64,000 bases of DNA from Oceanobacillus piezotolerans (GTDB lineage: Bacteria; Bacillota; Bacilli; Bacillales; Amphibacillaceae), in the NCBI RefSeq assembly GCF_003665065.1, contig NZ_RCHR01000012.1:1-64000 (forward strand). The letters run 5' to 3'. Made by a program: the position numbers and the translations under genes. Positions 24,779 through 34,680 of this stretch are shown here, piece after piece. The notes beneath the pieces are model-generated. The model worked only from the letters and a program-made list of their open reading frames with translations. It did no database searches and was not told the DNA's origin. Each line of letters begins with the position of its first letter. Positions within the stretch are counted from its first letter, which is position 1.

Positions 24779-26917
24779 TTATGCTTTTTGTACTACAATT
24801 TCTTCATCTATCACATCAACATTCACTTTCTCGATATCTGTATCTTCTAACAGTAAGTCTGTTAGTTGATCTTCCACCTTATCTTGGATGACTCTGCGTA
24901 ATGGTCTTGCACCAAAGCGAGGATCATAACCAAGTTTTACAAGTGCACGTTTAGCTTCTTCTGTAATGTTGATGGTAATGTTGTTTTCTTCAATTGTTTC
25001 TTCAAGCTCAGCAAGCATCAAGTCAACGATAGCCAATAAGTTATCTTCTGTTAATTCATTGAACTTCACAATTGCATCAAATCGGTTCAAGAATTCTGGC
25101 TTGAAGAAGTCACTTAATGTTTCTAGTGTTGATACGGATTCATGTGTATTCTTATTAAACCCAACATTTACTTGTTTTGCACCTGTTCCAGCATTACTTG
25201 TCATGATAATGACAGTTTCTTTAAAGCTAACTTTTCTGCCTTGAGAGTCGGTTAAATGACCATCTTCCATGATTTGCAAGAACATATTTTGTACGTCTGG
25301 ATGTGCTTTTTCAATTTCATCCAGCAAAATAATGGAATAAGGATTACGACGTACTTTCTCTGTTAGTTGACCCGCTTCTTCATGACCAACATAGCCTGGA
25401 GGGGAACCAATAATTTTAGACACAGAATGTTTTTCCATATACTCACTCATGTCCAGGCGAATTAACGCTTCCCGGGAGCCAAATAGTTCTTCAGCTAACG
25501 CTTTTGTTAATTCTGTCTTCCCTACACCTGTTGGACCAACAAATAAGAAGGAGCCAATTGGACGATATTTAGATTTCAATCCTGCACGGCTGCGGCGGAT
25601 TGCCTTAGCGATTTTGTTTACAGCATCTTCTTGACCAATCACTTTTTCACTTAAGTTACTTGCAAGATTTTTCATTTTTTCTTGCTCATCGCTTTGCATT
25701 TTTGTTACAGGAATACCTGTTTTTTCTTCGACGATTAATTGAATATCAGATACATCAACGTCGACTACTTTTTCACTATCAGAAGCTTTCTCCAATTGTT
25801 TTTGCAATTGGATTTCTTGATAACGCAGGTTTGCTGCGCGTTCATAATCTTCTTTTTCAGCTGCTTCTTGTTTTTCTTTAACAATTGCATCTAAACGTTC
25901 TTTAATAGATTGCGAATCGCTTTGTGAATTCTTCAAGTTCAAACGTGAACCTACTTCATCCATTAAATCAATTGCTTTATCTGGTAAGAATCGATCTTGA
26001 ATATAGCGACTGGACAATGTTGCAAAAGCTTGAATTGCTTCATCTGAATAGTGTACATCATGGAATTTTTCATATCGATCTTTAATTCCATTCAAGATTT
26101 TGATTGTATCTTCTACAGATGGCTCTTTCACAATAATCGGTTGCAAACGACGTTCAAGAGCAGCATCTTTTTCAATTTGACGATATTCTTTAAGTGTTGT
26201 TGCACCGATGATTTGCAATTCACCACGTGCCAACGCAGGTTTTAAAATATTCCCTGCATCCATTTGTGAATTCTCTGCTGTACCTGCACCAACTATGAGA
26301 TGAATCTCATCAATAAATACAATGACATCTTTACGAGATTTTAGTTCATCGATTAATTGTTTCATACGTTGTTCAAATTGGCCACGTATCCCTGTATTAG
26401 CTACTAATGATGCAACATCTAATAAGTAAATTTCCTTATCTAATAGCTTTGTTGGCACATTACCTTCGACAATTTTCACAGCTAGTCCTTCTGCGATGGC
26501 GGTTTTACCTACACCAGGCTCCCCGATTAGAACAGGGTTATTTTTATTTCTTCTATTTAAAGTTTCAATAACTCGTTTCACTTCTTGATCACGGCCGATA
26601 ACCGGATCAATATTTCCAGCACGAGCTGAATCGGTTAAATTCGAACCTAATTGGTCTAATAGACTGTTTCTTCTGTTTGTTTGTTGTTGTTGTGTTCTTG
26701 TATTGGCTTTAGCCTTACCATTTCCTTGTTGAAATTGATTAGAAAATGCTTCAGCATTGCCAAATGGGAACCCAGAGAAGAAACCTGACTGATTCATGAT
26801 TTGTCCTTGGATTTCTTGAAAACAATCCGCGCAAAGATGCATTTCCATCTTTTGATTATTCATTTGCATCGCCGCATTCACAGTTGCTTCATTTACACCA
26901 CATTTTTGACATAGCAT
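24779..26917 (-). CDS. clpE: ATP-dependent Clp protease ATPase subunit ClpE
   Basis: A 712-residue AAA+ unfoldase that feeds substrates to ClpP and clears heat-damaged protein. The N-terminal zinc finger (C3, C6, C29, C32) distinguishes ClpE from ClpC. Two ATPase modules follow: Walker [10 protein letters not shown] with VIVFIDEIH, and GPTGVGKTE with [15 protein letters not shown]-like coiled segment lies between them (about 335-375). Two CtsR operators flank its promoter, as expected for the class III heat-shock regulon. It stands alone between terminators. Confidence 0.96.
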   Translation of the reverse strand: MLCQKCGVNEATVNAAMQMNNQKMEMHLCADCFQEIQGQIMNQSGFFSGFPFGNAEAFSNQFQQGNGKAKANTRTQQQQTNRRNSLLDQLGSNLTDSARAGNIDPVIGRDQEVKRVIETLNRRNKNNPVLIGEPGVGKTAIAEGLAVKIVEGNVPTKLLDKEIYLLDVASLVANTGIRGQFEQRMKQLIDELKSRKDVIVFIDEIHLIVGAGTAENSQMDAGNILKPALARGELQIIGATTLKEYRQIEKDAALERRLQPIIVKEPSVEDTIKILNGIKDRYEKFHDVHYSDEAIQAFATLSSRYIQDRFLPDKAIDLMDEVGSRLNLKNSQSDSQSIKERLDAIVKEKQEAAEKEDYERAANLRYQEIQLQKQLEKASDSEKVVDVDVSDIQLIVEEKTGIPVTKMQSDEQEKMKNLASNLSEKVIGQEDAVNKIAKAIRRSRAGLKSKYRPIGSFLFVGPTGVGKTELTKALAEELFGSREALIRLDMSEYMEKHSVSKIIGSPPGYVGHEEAGQLTEKVRRNPYSIILLDEIEKAHPDVQNMFLQIMEDGHLTDSQGRKVSFKETVIIMTSNAGTGAKQVNVGFNKNTHESVSTLETLSDFFKPEFLNRFDAIVKFNELTEDNLLAIVDLMLAELEETIEENNITINITEEAKRALVKLGYDPRFGARPLRRVIQDKVEDQLTDLLLEDTDIEKVNVDVIDEEIVVQKA

Positions 26918-26965
26918 TTTCCATTCCTCCTTATATAATTACCTCTACTTCATGTAGAGTTTGAC

Positions 26966-26982
26966 TTTGACTATCTTTGACT
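26966..26982. promoter_or_regulatory. CtsR operator 1 of clpE
   Basis: Two heptads TTTGACT separated by ATC, matching the CtsR consensus (GGTCAAA-n3-GGTCAAA) on the minus strand, just downstream of the -10. A third overlapping heptad TTTGACT begins at 26960. Confidence 0.85.
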
Positions 26983-26990
26983 ATATCTAC

Positions 26991-27019
26991 ATTATACTCT
27001 GACCTTTTTTGACTTTCAA
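26991..27019 (-). promoter_or_regulatory. clpE promoter
   Basis: On the minus strand TTGAAA (27014-27019), a 17-bp spacer and a perfect TATAAT (26991-26996). CtsR operator 2 covers most of the spacer and operator 1 lies just after the -10. Confidence 0.88.
26998..27014. promoter_or_regulatory. CtsR operator 2 of clpE
   Basis: TCTGACC, three bases TTT, TTTGACT: the direct-repeat heptads of CtsR on the minus strand (AGTCAAA-AAA-GGTCAGA), lying between the -35 and -10. Confidence 0.85.
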
Positions 27020-27055
27020 GTGTTTTGATCAAATTTTTTCGTGATTTATTTTATA

Positions 27056-27090
27056 ATAAAAAAAACAGACGAGGATGAAATCGTCTGTTT
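27056..27090 (-). terminator. Terminator of the MFS transporter gene
   Basis: On the minus strand AACAGACGA / TCGTCTGTT with TTTTTTTATT after it, about 150 bp past the MFS stop codon. Confidence 0.75.
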
Positions 27091-27244
27091 GGATTTTTGA
27101 TTTATTATCAGATGTTGAATGTGGCTGTTGATTTCTCCTCCTCTTGCGTTTAATTCTTTGCTTTTTTAAACTTTGATAATGGATATAATTGAACTATTGC
27201 GTCATCATGGATTGTCTTTACAAGGTATTATTCGAGTTTGTTAA

Positions 27245-28612
27245 TTAAGCTGTATGCCTTCTCTCTAGTTGTACAACCCGATCAAAACTAGCATATTTTT
27301 CTTGAACGATCATAAAGGATATGGCTCCAAGAAGACTCGGAATAGCAAATGCCATGAATGCATGCTGCGGAGCTAAATTCGTCGTCAGTAAAAATGCGAT
27401 GGCCACAGGAGCAAGAATTCCTCCAATTCTCCCAACTCCCACTGCTATACTTAATCCTGTTGCTCGAATCTCTCTAGGATAGTATTCCGAGACATATGGA
27501 TTAACTAAATTCTGTGTTCCGACTGTACAGGCACCAGTTAAAGCAATCAGTAAATATAAAATAAGAGTATGGGAGGTCAAGCTTAACAAAACAAAACTAA
27601 GAGCCCCTATAAAGAACATGGATACTAACACTCTGCGATGTCCGATGCGCCCTACTAAGATACCACCAAATATAGATCCGGTCATTTGACCAAGTGAGAG
27701 GACAAGATTAAAAGATAAGCTTGAAGATAATCCATGTCCAGACTCCATCATGATTTTTGGAAGCCATGTTGTTAAACCGGTAATCACTAACATCGAGCAT
27801 CCCATTGCAAGCCAAAAGGCCAATGTACTGATAATCCTATTATCAGAAAACACTTTTTTAATAGGCAATTTCTTGGTACTTTCTGTAAGAACCTTATAAT
27901 CAAATTTATCTGTTGCTTGATAGTTGCCATCCGGTTCGATTTTATTAAGAATACTAGCGATCTTATCCCCTTGTTTACGGCGGAGATAATAAGAAACGGA
28001 TTCTGGGAACTGTTTCATGAAAAACGGCAAAGCTATGAATGGGATTATGCTAATCCAATATAAAAATCTCCAACCCAAGCTTTCCATCCAATACATCCCT
28101 ATTAAAGAAGCAAAGATGGCTCCGATAGAATAACCACAATACATAATTGCAACCGTTAATGCCCTTATTTTCTTAGGAGCGTACTCTGTCATCACAGCTA
28201 CGAGAATTGGCATAACTCCACCAAGCCCCATACAAGCAATAATGCGCATGATTAGGAAAATATCTGCGTTCGGTGCAAATCCTGAGAAAAATGTAAAGCA
28301 GCTAAATAATATTAAACAAATGGCAATCGCTTTTTTTCGCCCAATAACATCAGATATTGAACCAAATAAAAATGTACCAATCATTGTACCAATGACGGAA
28401 TAGCTGCTGATTGCCCCTGCTTCTACCACGGTAATATTGAAATCCTCCATCATCATTGGCAATCCGATACCATATAAAGCAACATCATAGCCATCAAAGG
28501 TAATAGCAAAAAAACACCAAAGAAATACTAGTAAGTGAAACTTATTAAATTTACTGTTGGCCAGAACTTGTGACGTTTGAACAGTTTGCATAAACTTTCT
28601 CATTCCCTCCAT
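27245..28612 (-). CDS. MFS transporter, aromatic acid:H+ symporter-like
   Basis: A protein of up to 455 residues with 12 membrane helices. The start FDGYDVALYGIGLPMMMEDF in helix 1 and the loop GSISDVIGRKKAI are typical of the AAHS/sugar porter branch that takes up benzoate-like acids. The substrate is not proven. Start is unsure: ATG codons at 28612, 28603 and 28591 are possible and the GGAGGG site does not favour one. It is divergent from a MetE-like gene, with paired palindromes between them. Confidence 0.82.
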   Translation of the reverse strand: MEGMRKFMQTVQTSQVLANSKFNKFHLLVFLWCFFAITFDGYDVALYGIGLPMMMEDFNITVVEAGAISSYSVIGTMIGTFLFGSISDVIGRKKAIAICLILFSCFTFFSGFAPNADIFLIMRIIACMGLGGVMPILVAVMTEYAPKKIRALTVAIMYCGYSIGAIFASLIGMYWMESLGWRFLYWISIIPFIALPFFMKQFPESVSYYLRRKQGDKIASILNKIEPDGNYQATDKFDYKVLTESTKKLPIKKVFSDNRIISTLAFWLAMGCSMLVITGLTTWLPKIMMESGHGLSSSLSFNLVLSLGQMTGSIFGGILVGRIGHRRVLVSMFFIGALSFVLLSLTSHTLILYLLIALTGACTVGTQNLVNPYVSEYYPREIRATGLSIAVGVGRIGGILAPVAIAFLLTTNLAPQHAFMAFAIPSLLGAISFMIVQEKYASFDRVVQLERRHTA

Positions 28613-28735
28613 GTTTTGTTAACCCTGCTCCTGTATTTATTCCGTTACCATTCTTATAGCTCGGGAAAAGTAATTAAGTTGAATCTTACCATTTGATAAA
28701 CGATATTAGGTAATTCAAAAAATGTATCATTCACC

Positions 28736-28819
28736 ATAGTTTAAAACTATAACGAGTGTCTGATTTTAGCTACAGCACTATAAAAAGCTTTCAAATGAAC
28801 AGATATAGCTTAAAACTAT
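28736..28819. promoter_or_regulatory. Two 15-bp palindromes between divergent genes
   Basis: ATAGTTTAAAACTAT at 28736-28750 and ATAGCTTAAAACTAT at 28805-28819, 69 bp apart start to start (about six and a half helical turns). They lie in the 312-bp gap between the MFS and MetE-like genes, and may bind one regulator at both promoters. No SAM-box riboswitch is visible. Confidence 0.45.
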
Positions 28820-28924
28820 GTCAAGAGATAGATTTTATGTGTAACGCTATATAGCTATTCAAATGTTACACTTAATTCACAACAATAAGATGAGAATCTT
28901 CTCATGAAGGGAGAATGGGTACAT

Positions 28925-30055
28925 ATGACAAGTAAATTACCATTGAGGGCTGACCATGTAGGGAGCTTTCTAAGAACAGAAGCTATTAAAAAGGCTAGAG
29001 AAGCATATGCGAACGGAGAAATTGATCAACTAGCTCTTAAAGAAGTGGAAGATAAAGAGATTGAAAAACTTGTACAAAAACAAATTAAGGTGGGTCTTAA
29101 ATCAATAACGGATGGTGAATTTAGACGCTCTTGGTGGCACTTAGATTTTTTATCGGGTTTAGAGGGTGTAGAACAGTTTGAAACAGAATACGTTAGTAAC
29201 TTTAAAGGGGCAAAAACAAGGAATACTGCCATTAAAGTTGTTAGTAAAGTAGACTTTAATAATCACTATATGTTAGAACACTTTAAATTTTTAAAAGAGG
29301 CAGTTGACAAATATGGCGATGGCAGTCAAATTCCTAAGTTTGCCATTCCAAGTCCTAATATGTTATTCACTAGAATTCAGGGTGATGAGTATTATAAAGA
29401 AAACAGAGAACAGTTCTATAAAGATACAGTAGCAGCTTATCAAAAAGCAATCCAAGCTTTCTATGATGCAGGTTGTCGCTATTTACAATTAGATGATACT
29501 TCTTGGATCGATTTTGTTTCGGAAGAACGTATAAATGCAGTGGTTGAAAGACTTAACATAGGGGTACAGGACATCATCAATACGAGAGTTCGTTGTTTAA
29601 ATGAAGCCATTTCTAAGAAACCCGAAGATATGATTATCACGATGCATATTTGTCGCGGAAACTTCAGGTCTACATATATTACAAGTGGTGGTTACGATCA
29701 TATTTCTGATGCCATATTTGCTGACTTAAATGTAGATGGACTTTTCTTGGAATATGATGATAAACGCTCTGGAGATTTCGAACCATTAAGAAGTTTTAAA
29801 CGTGATGACCAAACTGTAGTGCTAGGTTTGATCACATCTAAGTTCCCAGAACTAGAAGATCCAGATAACATTAAAGATAGAATAAAAGAAGCTAGTCAAT
29901 ATATTCCTTTAGACAACTTAGCATTAAGTCCTCAATGCGGATTTGCTAGTACGGAAGAAGGTAACATTTTAACAGAAGAGGAACAATGGAATAAAATAAG
30001 TCACATCATTAACATTACTGAGAGTGTATGGGATAAAGTTTCAACCAATAAATGA
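28925..30055 (+). CDS. MetE C-terminal-like (YxjG/YxjH-type) methyltransferase
   Basis: A 376-residue protein of the cobalamin-independent methionine synthase family, consisting only of the catalytic barrel. Zinc-site motifs HICRGNFRS and LSPQCGFAS are present, as are the N-terminal RADHVGSFLR and the ITDGEFRRSWWHLDF region. YxjG and YxjH have about the same length. Shorter paralogues use small methyl donors rather than folate. The ATG at 28925 has an AAGGGAG site. Divergence from an aromatic-acid-like MFS gene hints at uptake and demethylation of one compound, which is inference. Confidence 0.87.
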   Translation: MTSKLPLRADHVGSFLRTEAIKKAREAYANGEIDQLALKEVEDKEIEKLVQKQIKVGLKSITDGEFRRSWWHLDFLSGLEGVEQFETEYVSNFKGAKTRNTAIKVVSKVDFNNHYMLEHFKFLKEAVDKYGDGSQIPKFAIPSPNMLFTRIQGDEYYKENREQFYKDTVAAYQKAIQAFYDAGCRYLQLDDTSWIDFVSEERINAVVERLNIGVQDIINTRVRCLNEAISKKPEDMIITMHICRGNFRSTYITSGGYDHISDAIFADLNVDGLFLEYDDKRSGDFEPLRSFKRDDQTVVLGLITSKFPELEDPDNIKDRIKEASQYIPLDNLALSPQCGFASTEEGNILTEEEQWNKISHIINITESVWDKVSTNK

Positions 30056-30138
30056 TAATCAATATTAGAGTAAATAGCCTCTCAGGAGTATCGATAAAAG
30101 CCAAATTTCTCAAATAAAATGACTGATATAGGTACCGT

Positions 30139-30182
30139 ACCCCAAAAGTTAGAGTTAAGAATCTAACTTTTGGGGTGTTTTG
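30139..30182 (+). terminator. Terminator of the MetE-like gene
   Basis: Fifteen-bp stem ACCCCAAAAGTTAGA / TCTAACTTTTGGGGT with a short loop, followed by GTTTTGTTTT. Confidence 0.8.
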
Positions 30183-30331
30183 TTTTGCGATAATAATGAA
30201 AAATTACAATCGTAATTGGATATTTAAGAGGAAACCTAGGATATTACTTATTTAGCAAAAAAATAGGATTGTTCTTTACCCCTGATCCGCCCGCCTCCAC
30301 AAACAGTTTCCATTCCTCACCACTTCAAGAA

Positions 30332-31192
30332 CTACTCAATACTGCGCCACAACGTCAAAGATGCATAGCTGCGATAAGGTTCCCACCCCAAGCTCATTTC
30401 GGAAAGCTCATCTACGGTTGGCTTTTTGTCCATGGTCAATAATTGCTTTACTGCATTTTGAATTCCAATATCGGCTTTCGGGAATAAATCTTTTCTGCCA
30501 AGACCAAATAAAAGCCAGTTCTCAATTGTCCATGGTCCTATGCCGCGGATTTTGACTAATTCAGCAAGCACTTCCACATCTAATTTCAACCGCAAATCAT
30601 TTAAGTCTATTTTTCCTTCCACTATTAGTTTGGAAGTATCTATTATATATTCTGCCTTTCTCGTACTGAATTGCATACCTCGTAATTCTTCTACTGTTAA
30701 AGATGCAACACGCTCTGGAGTTGGGTAAAACCACACCCCATCTACTTTCTCCCCATATGCTTCTATAAAACGGGTAGACAGCACATAGGCAAATTTCATA
30801 TTCAATTGCTGATGGATGATTGTTTTTATTAAGCAGAAGTAGAGATCAAACTCACGTACAATTGGTGTTCCAGGATATTTCGTGAACAAACTCTCCAATA
30901 TCGTCCCAGTAAAGTGTTCTGCAACTACTGACAAATCAAATTCCCATTGAAATAAGTCATAAATATAGGGCAAAAGCTTCTCTTTATTTTTCTCACCCGT
31001 TATTAAAAAGGATGGTTTCTCGGTTGTACCTGTCGCTTGAACTTGTACAATTTGCCGTTCTTCTTCCATTACTACGGGCACTTTAACCGATCGTTCCTCC
31101 ATATCAAGGGCAATAACCGGGTCAAAGGATAAACGGTATAATGTATAGTCGAAATCATAAATGGTAGGCAATACTACTTTTTCAGTCCACAT
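30332..31192 (-). CDS. yfjP: DNA-3-methyladenine glycosylase II (AlkA-like)
   Basis: A 286-residue base-excision repair enzyme removing alkylated purines. The HhH-GPD core has VKIRGIGPWTIENWLLFGLG and the catalytic aspartate in FPKADIGIQNAVKQL; an N-terminal beta domain (about 1-95) matches AlkA. The ATG at 31192 follows GGGAGAGTGAT. It lies downstream of pdaA on the same strand, as yfjP is near pdaA in B. subtilis. Cysteine-based regulation (AdaA) is not visible. Confidence 0.88.
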   Translation of the reverse strand: MWTEKVVLPTIYDFDYTLYRLSFDPVIALDMEERSVKVPVVMEEERQIVQVQATGTTEKPSFLITGEKNKEKLLPYIYDLFQWEFDLSVVAEHFTGTILESLFTKYPGTPIVREFDLYFCLIKTIIHQQLNMKFAYVLSTRFIEAYGEKVDGVWFYPTPERVASLTVEELRGMQFSTRKAEYIIDTSKLIVEGKIDLNDLRLKLDVEVLAELVKIRGIGPWTIENWLLFGLGRKDLFPKADIGIQNAVKQLLTMDKKPTVDELSEMSLGWEPYRSYASLTLWRSIE

Positions 31193-31268
31193 ATCATCAC
31201 TCTCCCTTCCTTTACTATATCCAATTATGAGCACAGAGAAAAGCGAGACAGAATTCTGTCTCGCTGCT

Positions 31269-32054
31269 TTACAACCCAATTATTTCTTTAGGGAAGATAT
31301 CTTTCATTAATAAATCATCCAAGCTCTTAAATTGATAGCCTTGTTTCTTTAGTTCCTTAATGACTTTTTCCAGTGCTTCTGCATTATCAGAAGAAACTGC
31401 GTGAAGCAGAATGATTGCACCTGGATGCACTTGAGTCATGATTTCGTCATACGCATACCGCCAACCCTTTTGTTGATCGGTTTTCCAATCATTGAAAGCA
31501 ACGGACCAGAATACATGTACAAGTCCTAATTCCTTCGCCCACTTTAATGTTTGCTCATTAAACATGCCACGAGGTGGTCTTAAGTATTTAATTTCCTTCT
31601 GGTCCGTAATATCTGCTACCGCTTTTTCTAATGTACGAAGCTCTTCTCCAATTGCCTCTTTGTTCATGATGGTGAAGTCAGGGTGATGATAGGAATGGTT
31701 TCCAATAATATGTCCTTCATCTACCATTCGTTTAATTAAATCAGGGGCACTTTTCACATAATGGCCAGTAACAAAAAATGTTGCCGGAACTTCTTCCTTT
31801 TTCAATACATCTAATATCTCATCACTGTAGCCTTGTTCATAGCCATTATCAAATGTTAAATAGACAACCTTATCCCCAGAGAAATCCGCATAGTAGGCCC
31901 CATATTTCTCTAGCATCTCACGATATTTCCCAATGTCTGGGATTTCATGGTTACTATTCTTTTGATAGCCCCATCCATAAGCATTCACACTGCTTAAAGG
32001 GATAAGAACAAGGAGAAAGGTAAGTAAAAAGATAATGAACGTTTGTTTCCGCAT
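31269..32054 (-). CDS. pdaA: Delta-lactam-biosynthetic de-N-acetylase PdaA
   Basis: A 261-residue secreted polysaccharide deacetylase that deacetylates N-acetylmuramic acid, the step leading to muramic delta-lactam in spore cortex, needed for germination. There is a signal peptide (about 1-25). Motifs are YLTFDNGYEQGYS (in the usual motif 1 the second Asp is Asn here, as in PdaA), GNHSYHHPDF and YLRPPRGMFNE. Length and order with the AlkA-like gene match B. subtilis pdaA. Confidence 0.93.
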   Translation of the reverse strand: MRKQTFIIFLLTFLLVLIPLSSVNAYGWGYQKNSNHEIPDIGKYREMLEKYGAYYADFSGDKVVYLTFDNGYEQGYSDEILDVLKKEEVPATFFVTGHYVKSAPDLIKRMVDEGHIIGNHSYHHPDFTIMNKEAIGEELRTLEKAVADITDQKEIKYLRPPRGMFNEQTLKWAKELGLVHVFWSVAFNDWKTDQQKGWRYAYDEIMTQVHPGAIILLHAVSSDNAEALEKVIKELKKQGYQFKSLDDLLMKDIFPKEIIGL

Positions 32055-32192
32055 AAAAACAACCCACCTATTTTTTTCTTACCTTTCCCAGCCGCTGATG
32101 AAATTATTCTATAATTACGTAACATATGAGTGAAACACTTTGCCAGTGGAAAAGCATTCAGTTTATCATTTTCACCGAACTTTTAACATCTT

Positions 32193-33494
32193 CTATAAAA
32201 CCATTGCGGCAATCCACCCAAAGATAAATAGCGGAATATTAAAGTGAATAAATGTTGGTACACATGTATCCCAAATGTGATTATGTTTACCATCTGCATT
32301 TAACCCCGCTGTAGGTCCTAATGTACTGTCAGATGCAGGTGAACCAGCATCCCCCAGTGCTCCGGCTGTCCCAATTAATGCTGCTGTCGCCATAGGTGAA
32401 AATCCTACTGCCATACAGATCGGAACATAAAGGGCTGCTAAAATAGGTACTGTACCAAATGATGAACCTATACCTATCGTAACGAGCAACCCAACCGCAA
32501 GTAAGATTATTGCAATGATCGCTTTGTTATCCCCTAAGACAGACGATACTTCTACTAATGCATTGACTGCTCCTGTCTCCTCTAATACCGTAGCATAACC
32601 TGACGCAGATAACATAACAAAGGCAATTGTACCCATCATCTTTACACCATCTGTGATAATGTCGTCCCCTTTATTATAAGGAACAACTAAAGTAGCGAAC
32701 ATAACAACTAAACCTACTAACGCACCGATGATTAGATTGTCCGTTATAATCTGTGCGATAAAAGCTGCTAGAATCGCAACGATGGTAAGGGCATGTTTCT
32801 TATTAAACCTTATTTCCTCTTTTGCTTCATTTACAACGAATGATTCCCCTGATGTTCCTTGTACCTCTCGATCTTTTCGATACGTAATGAATATCGCTAT
32901 AAGTAAACCAACAATCATTCCTATACCAGGAATAATCATCGATAATGCAATTTCATTCATCGTGATGGCTGCGCCGCTCTGTGCCATTCCATCATAGATG
33001 GTTTGGTGGAAAATAATCCCATAGCCAGCTGGAATCATGATATATGGAGCCTTTAATCCAAATGTCAAAGCAGTTGCTACTGCTCTTCGGTCCATTCGCA
33101 TTTCATCAAATAACTTTAATAATGGCGGAATAAGTATTGGAATAAATGCAATATGCACAGGGATTAAGTTTTGAGATAATGATGCAACCCCAGCAATAAC
33201 GAGTAGCAGCATCGTTTTCTTCCCTGTTAAAACTCTAATGAGATAATTTACTAAAATACTTGTTATCCCCGTATACGTAACTGCAACAGCAAAGGCACCA
33301 AGTAAAACATAGCTTAAGGCTGTATTCGCTTGACCACCCATTCCACTAACAAATAAATCTATAGATTCAACTACGGATAATCCTGACATCAAGCCAGCAA
33401 CAAGTGCCGCAGCAATAATCGCTATAATGACATTAACACGCAATAAGCTTAGGATTGTCATGACAATTACTGATATTACTACAATCCATTCCAT
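32193..33494 (-). CDS. Na+/H+ antiporter family protein (YuiF type)
   Basis: A 433-residue membrane protein with about 11-12 helices, of the NhaC-like family (COG2056). Typical segments are LSQNLIPVHIAFIPILIPPL and, near the C-terminus, GTAGALGDAGSPASDSTLG, a conserved polar loop of this family. It likely exchanges cytosolic Na+ or a small organic ion for H+. A GAGAGGGGAA site precedes the ATG. Consistent with a halotolerant lifestyle. Confidence 0.85.
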   Translation of the reverse strand: MEWIVVISVIVMTILSLLRVNVIIAIIAAALVAGLMSGLSVVESIDLFVSGMGGQANTALSYVLLGAFAVAVTYTGITSILVNYLIRVLTGKKTMLLLVIAGVASLSQNLIPVHIAFIPILIPPLLKLFDEMRMDRRAVATALTFGLKAPYIMIPAGYGIIFHQTIYDGMAQSGAAITMNEIALSMIIPGIGMIVGLLIAIFITYRKDREVQGTSGESFVVNEAKEEIRFNKKHALTIVAILAAFIAQIITDNLIIGALVGLVVMFATLVVPYNKGDDIITDGVKMMGTIAFVMLSASGYATVLEETGAVNALVEVSSVLGDNKAIIAIILLAVGLLVTIGIGSSFGTVPILAALYVPICMAVGFSPMATAALIGTAGALGDAGSPASDSTLGPTAGLNADGKHNHIWDTCVPTFIHFNIPLFIFGWIAAMVL

Positions 33495-33703
33495 TTATGT
33501 TTCCCCTCTCTTACTCTTTTCTCTTCATTACTTCACCATGATAAAGTAATGAAGTGTATAAATCAACCCCTTCTATATAAGAAGTAATTTTAAAAAAACT
33601 TTCATTTAGTGTGAAGTTACTCTTTCACTTAAAGAGCAATTTACTAAAGAGTTGTTGTTCTCTACTTAAACTATGCTGCTCCCAAACATCTCTTTTTACA
33701 GTA

Positions 33704-33734
33704 AAAAAACTCTGAGCAATAACACTCAGAGCAT
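33704..33734 (-). terminator. Terminator of yfkD
   Basis: On the minus strand GCTCTGAGTG / CACTCAGAG-type hairpin followed by TTTTTTTAC, a few bases past the stop codon. Confidence 0.85.
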
Positions 33735-33740
33735 CTCCGT

Positions 33741-34532
33741 CTATTTTAAATGGAAAGAAAAGGATACATGATCCTGAATCGGTATCCATCCACCAATACC
33801 TTGTTTCGTTACATTTTTCACAACAATTGCTTTATTTGAACCTTTTAATTCGATATAAACTTCGCCAAAGGTTACTTGACCTTTTTCGTTTACAGCTGGA
33901 GCATATGCTTGCAGTGTTCCATATTTTTCAGCTGGAATGGCATAGGAGTTTTCCTTTTTCGTATTCTTGCCAATTATCGTGTTGTAGGATAAAGGAAGTT
34001 TCGTTTTTTCCTTTGTTTTTAACAACATCATTCTTTTTACATTTTCAGGATTTGATATTTTATTTGTTAAGGCACCTCTAATTTCTTTTTGCTCTTGTTG
34101 AGAGTAGCGCATTTCTTGACTGCTGTCTCCTCCAAGGTTATTTAATTCATTTAAATTTATCTTTTCGTATTCCCAGTTAATGCTCGTCTCTAATGATTCA
34201 TAGTTCAATGGCCAGCGTCCTAAATAAACCATTCCTCGATAACCAATCGCTACTGGAGAAGGATTTAGTGTTGTTTCATTTAGCATTTTGATTAACTCCG
34301 GGTTTTCAATTGGGATCTTTAACTCTTCTATTAATTCCTTTGTTAGCTCACTTGGTTCAAATACCTCTTGATCATCTGTAGAATTAGGATACGTATTTTC
34401 TTTAGATATATCTAAAACATGGCTTGGTATAGCATAGGGATTCTTCTCCTCTGACTCTTCAGCAAAACTCATAGTAGAAAATAACAGCAGAAAGGAAAAT
34501 CCGATTATGGCAGCAAAGATCTGTTTATTCAT
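33741..34532 (-). CDS. yfkD: YfkD-like secreted protein
   Basis: A 263-residue protein with a signal peptide (about 1-25, ending STMSFAEES). The mature part contains PSPVAIGYRGMVYLGRWPLN, the signature I associate with the YfkD family. Function unknown; possibly forespore- or envelope-associated. The start ATG at 34532 has AGGATGGG; the ATG at 34541 is too near that site. It is divergent from the MFS gene, matching the yfkD-yfkF neighbourhood. Confidence 0.85.
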   Translation of the reverse strand: MNKQIFAAIIGFSFLLLFSTMSFAEESEEKNPYAIPSHVLDISKENTYPNSTDDQEVFEPSELTKELIEELKIPIENPELIKMLNETTLNPSPVAIGYRGMVYLGRWPLNYESLETSINWEYEKINLNELNNLGGDSSQEMRYSQQEQKEIRGALTNKISNPENVKRMMLLKTKEKTKLPLSYNTIIGKNTKKENSYAIPAEKYGTLQAYAPAVNEKGQVTFGEVYIELKGSNKAIVVKNVTKQGIGGWIPIQDHVSFSFHLK

Positions 34533-34680
34533 GTTTCCCATCCTTTCGTTTTCGCATAGTTTCTTCTAGCAGGCAGGAAATTATACCAAGAATGCATTGA
34601 ATTTTTCTTTTAAACCATTTAGATTTAATATAGAAATAGACTTTATTACAGTTAATAACAACTAGAAATTCGGAGGAATT

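Noticed and set aside
28620..28924. SAM (S-box) riboswitch before the MetE-like gene
   Set aside because: The conserved S-box cores are not present in the gap on the plus strand.
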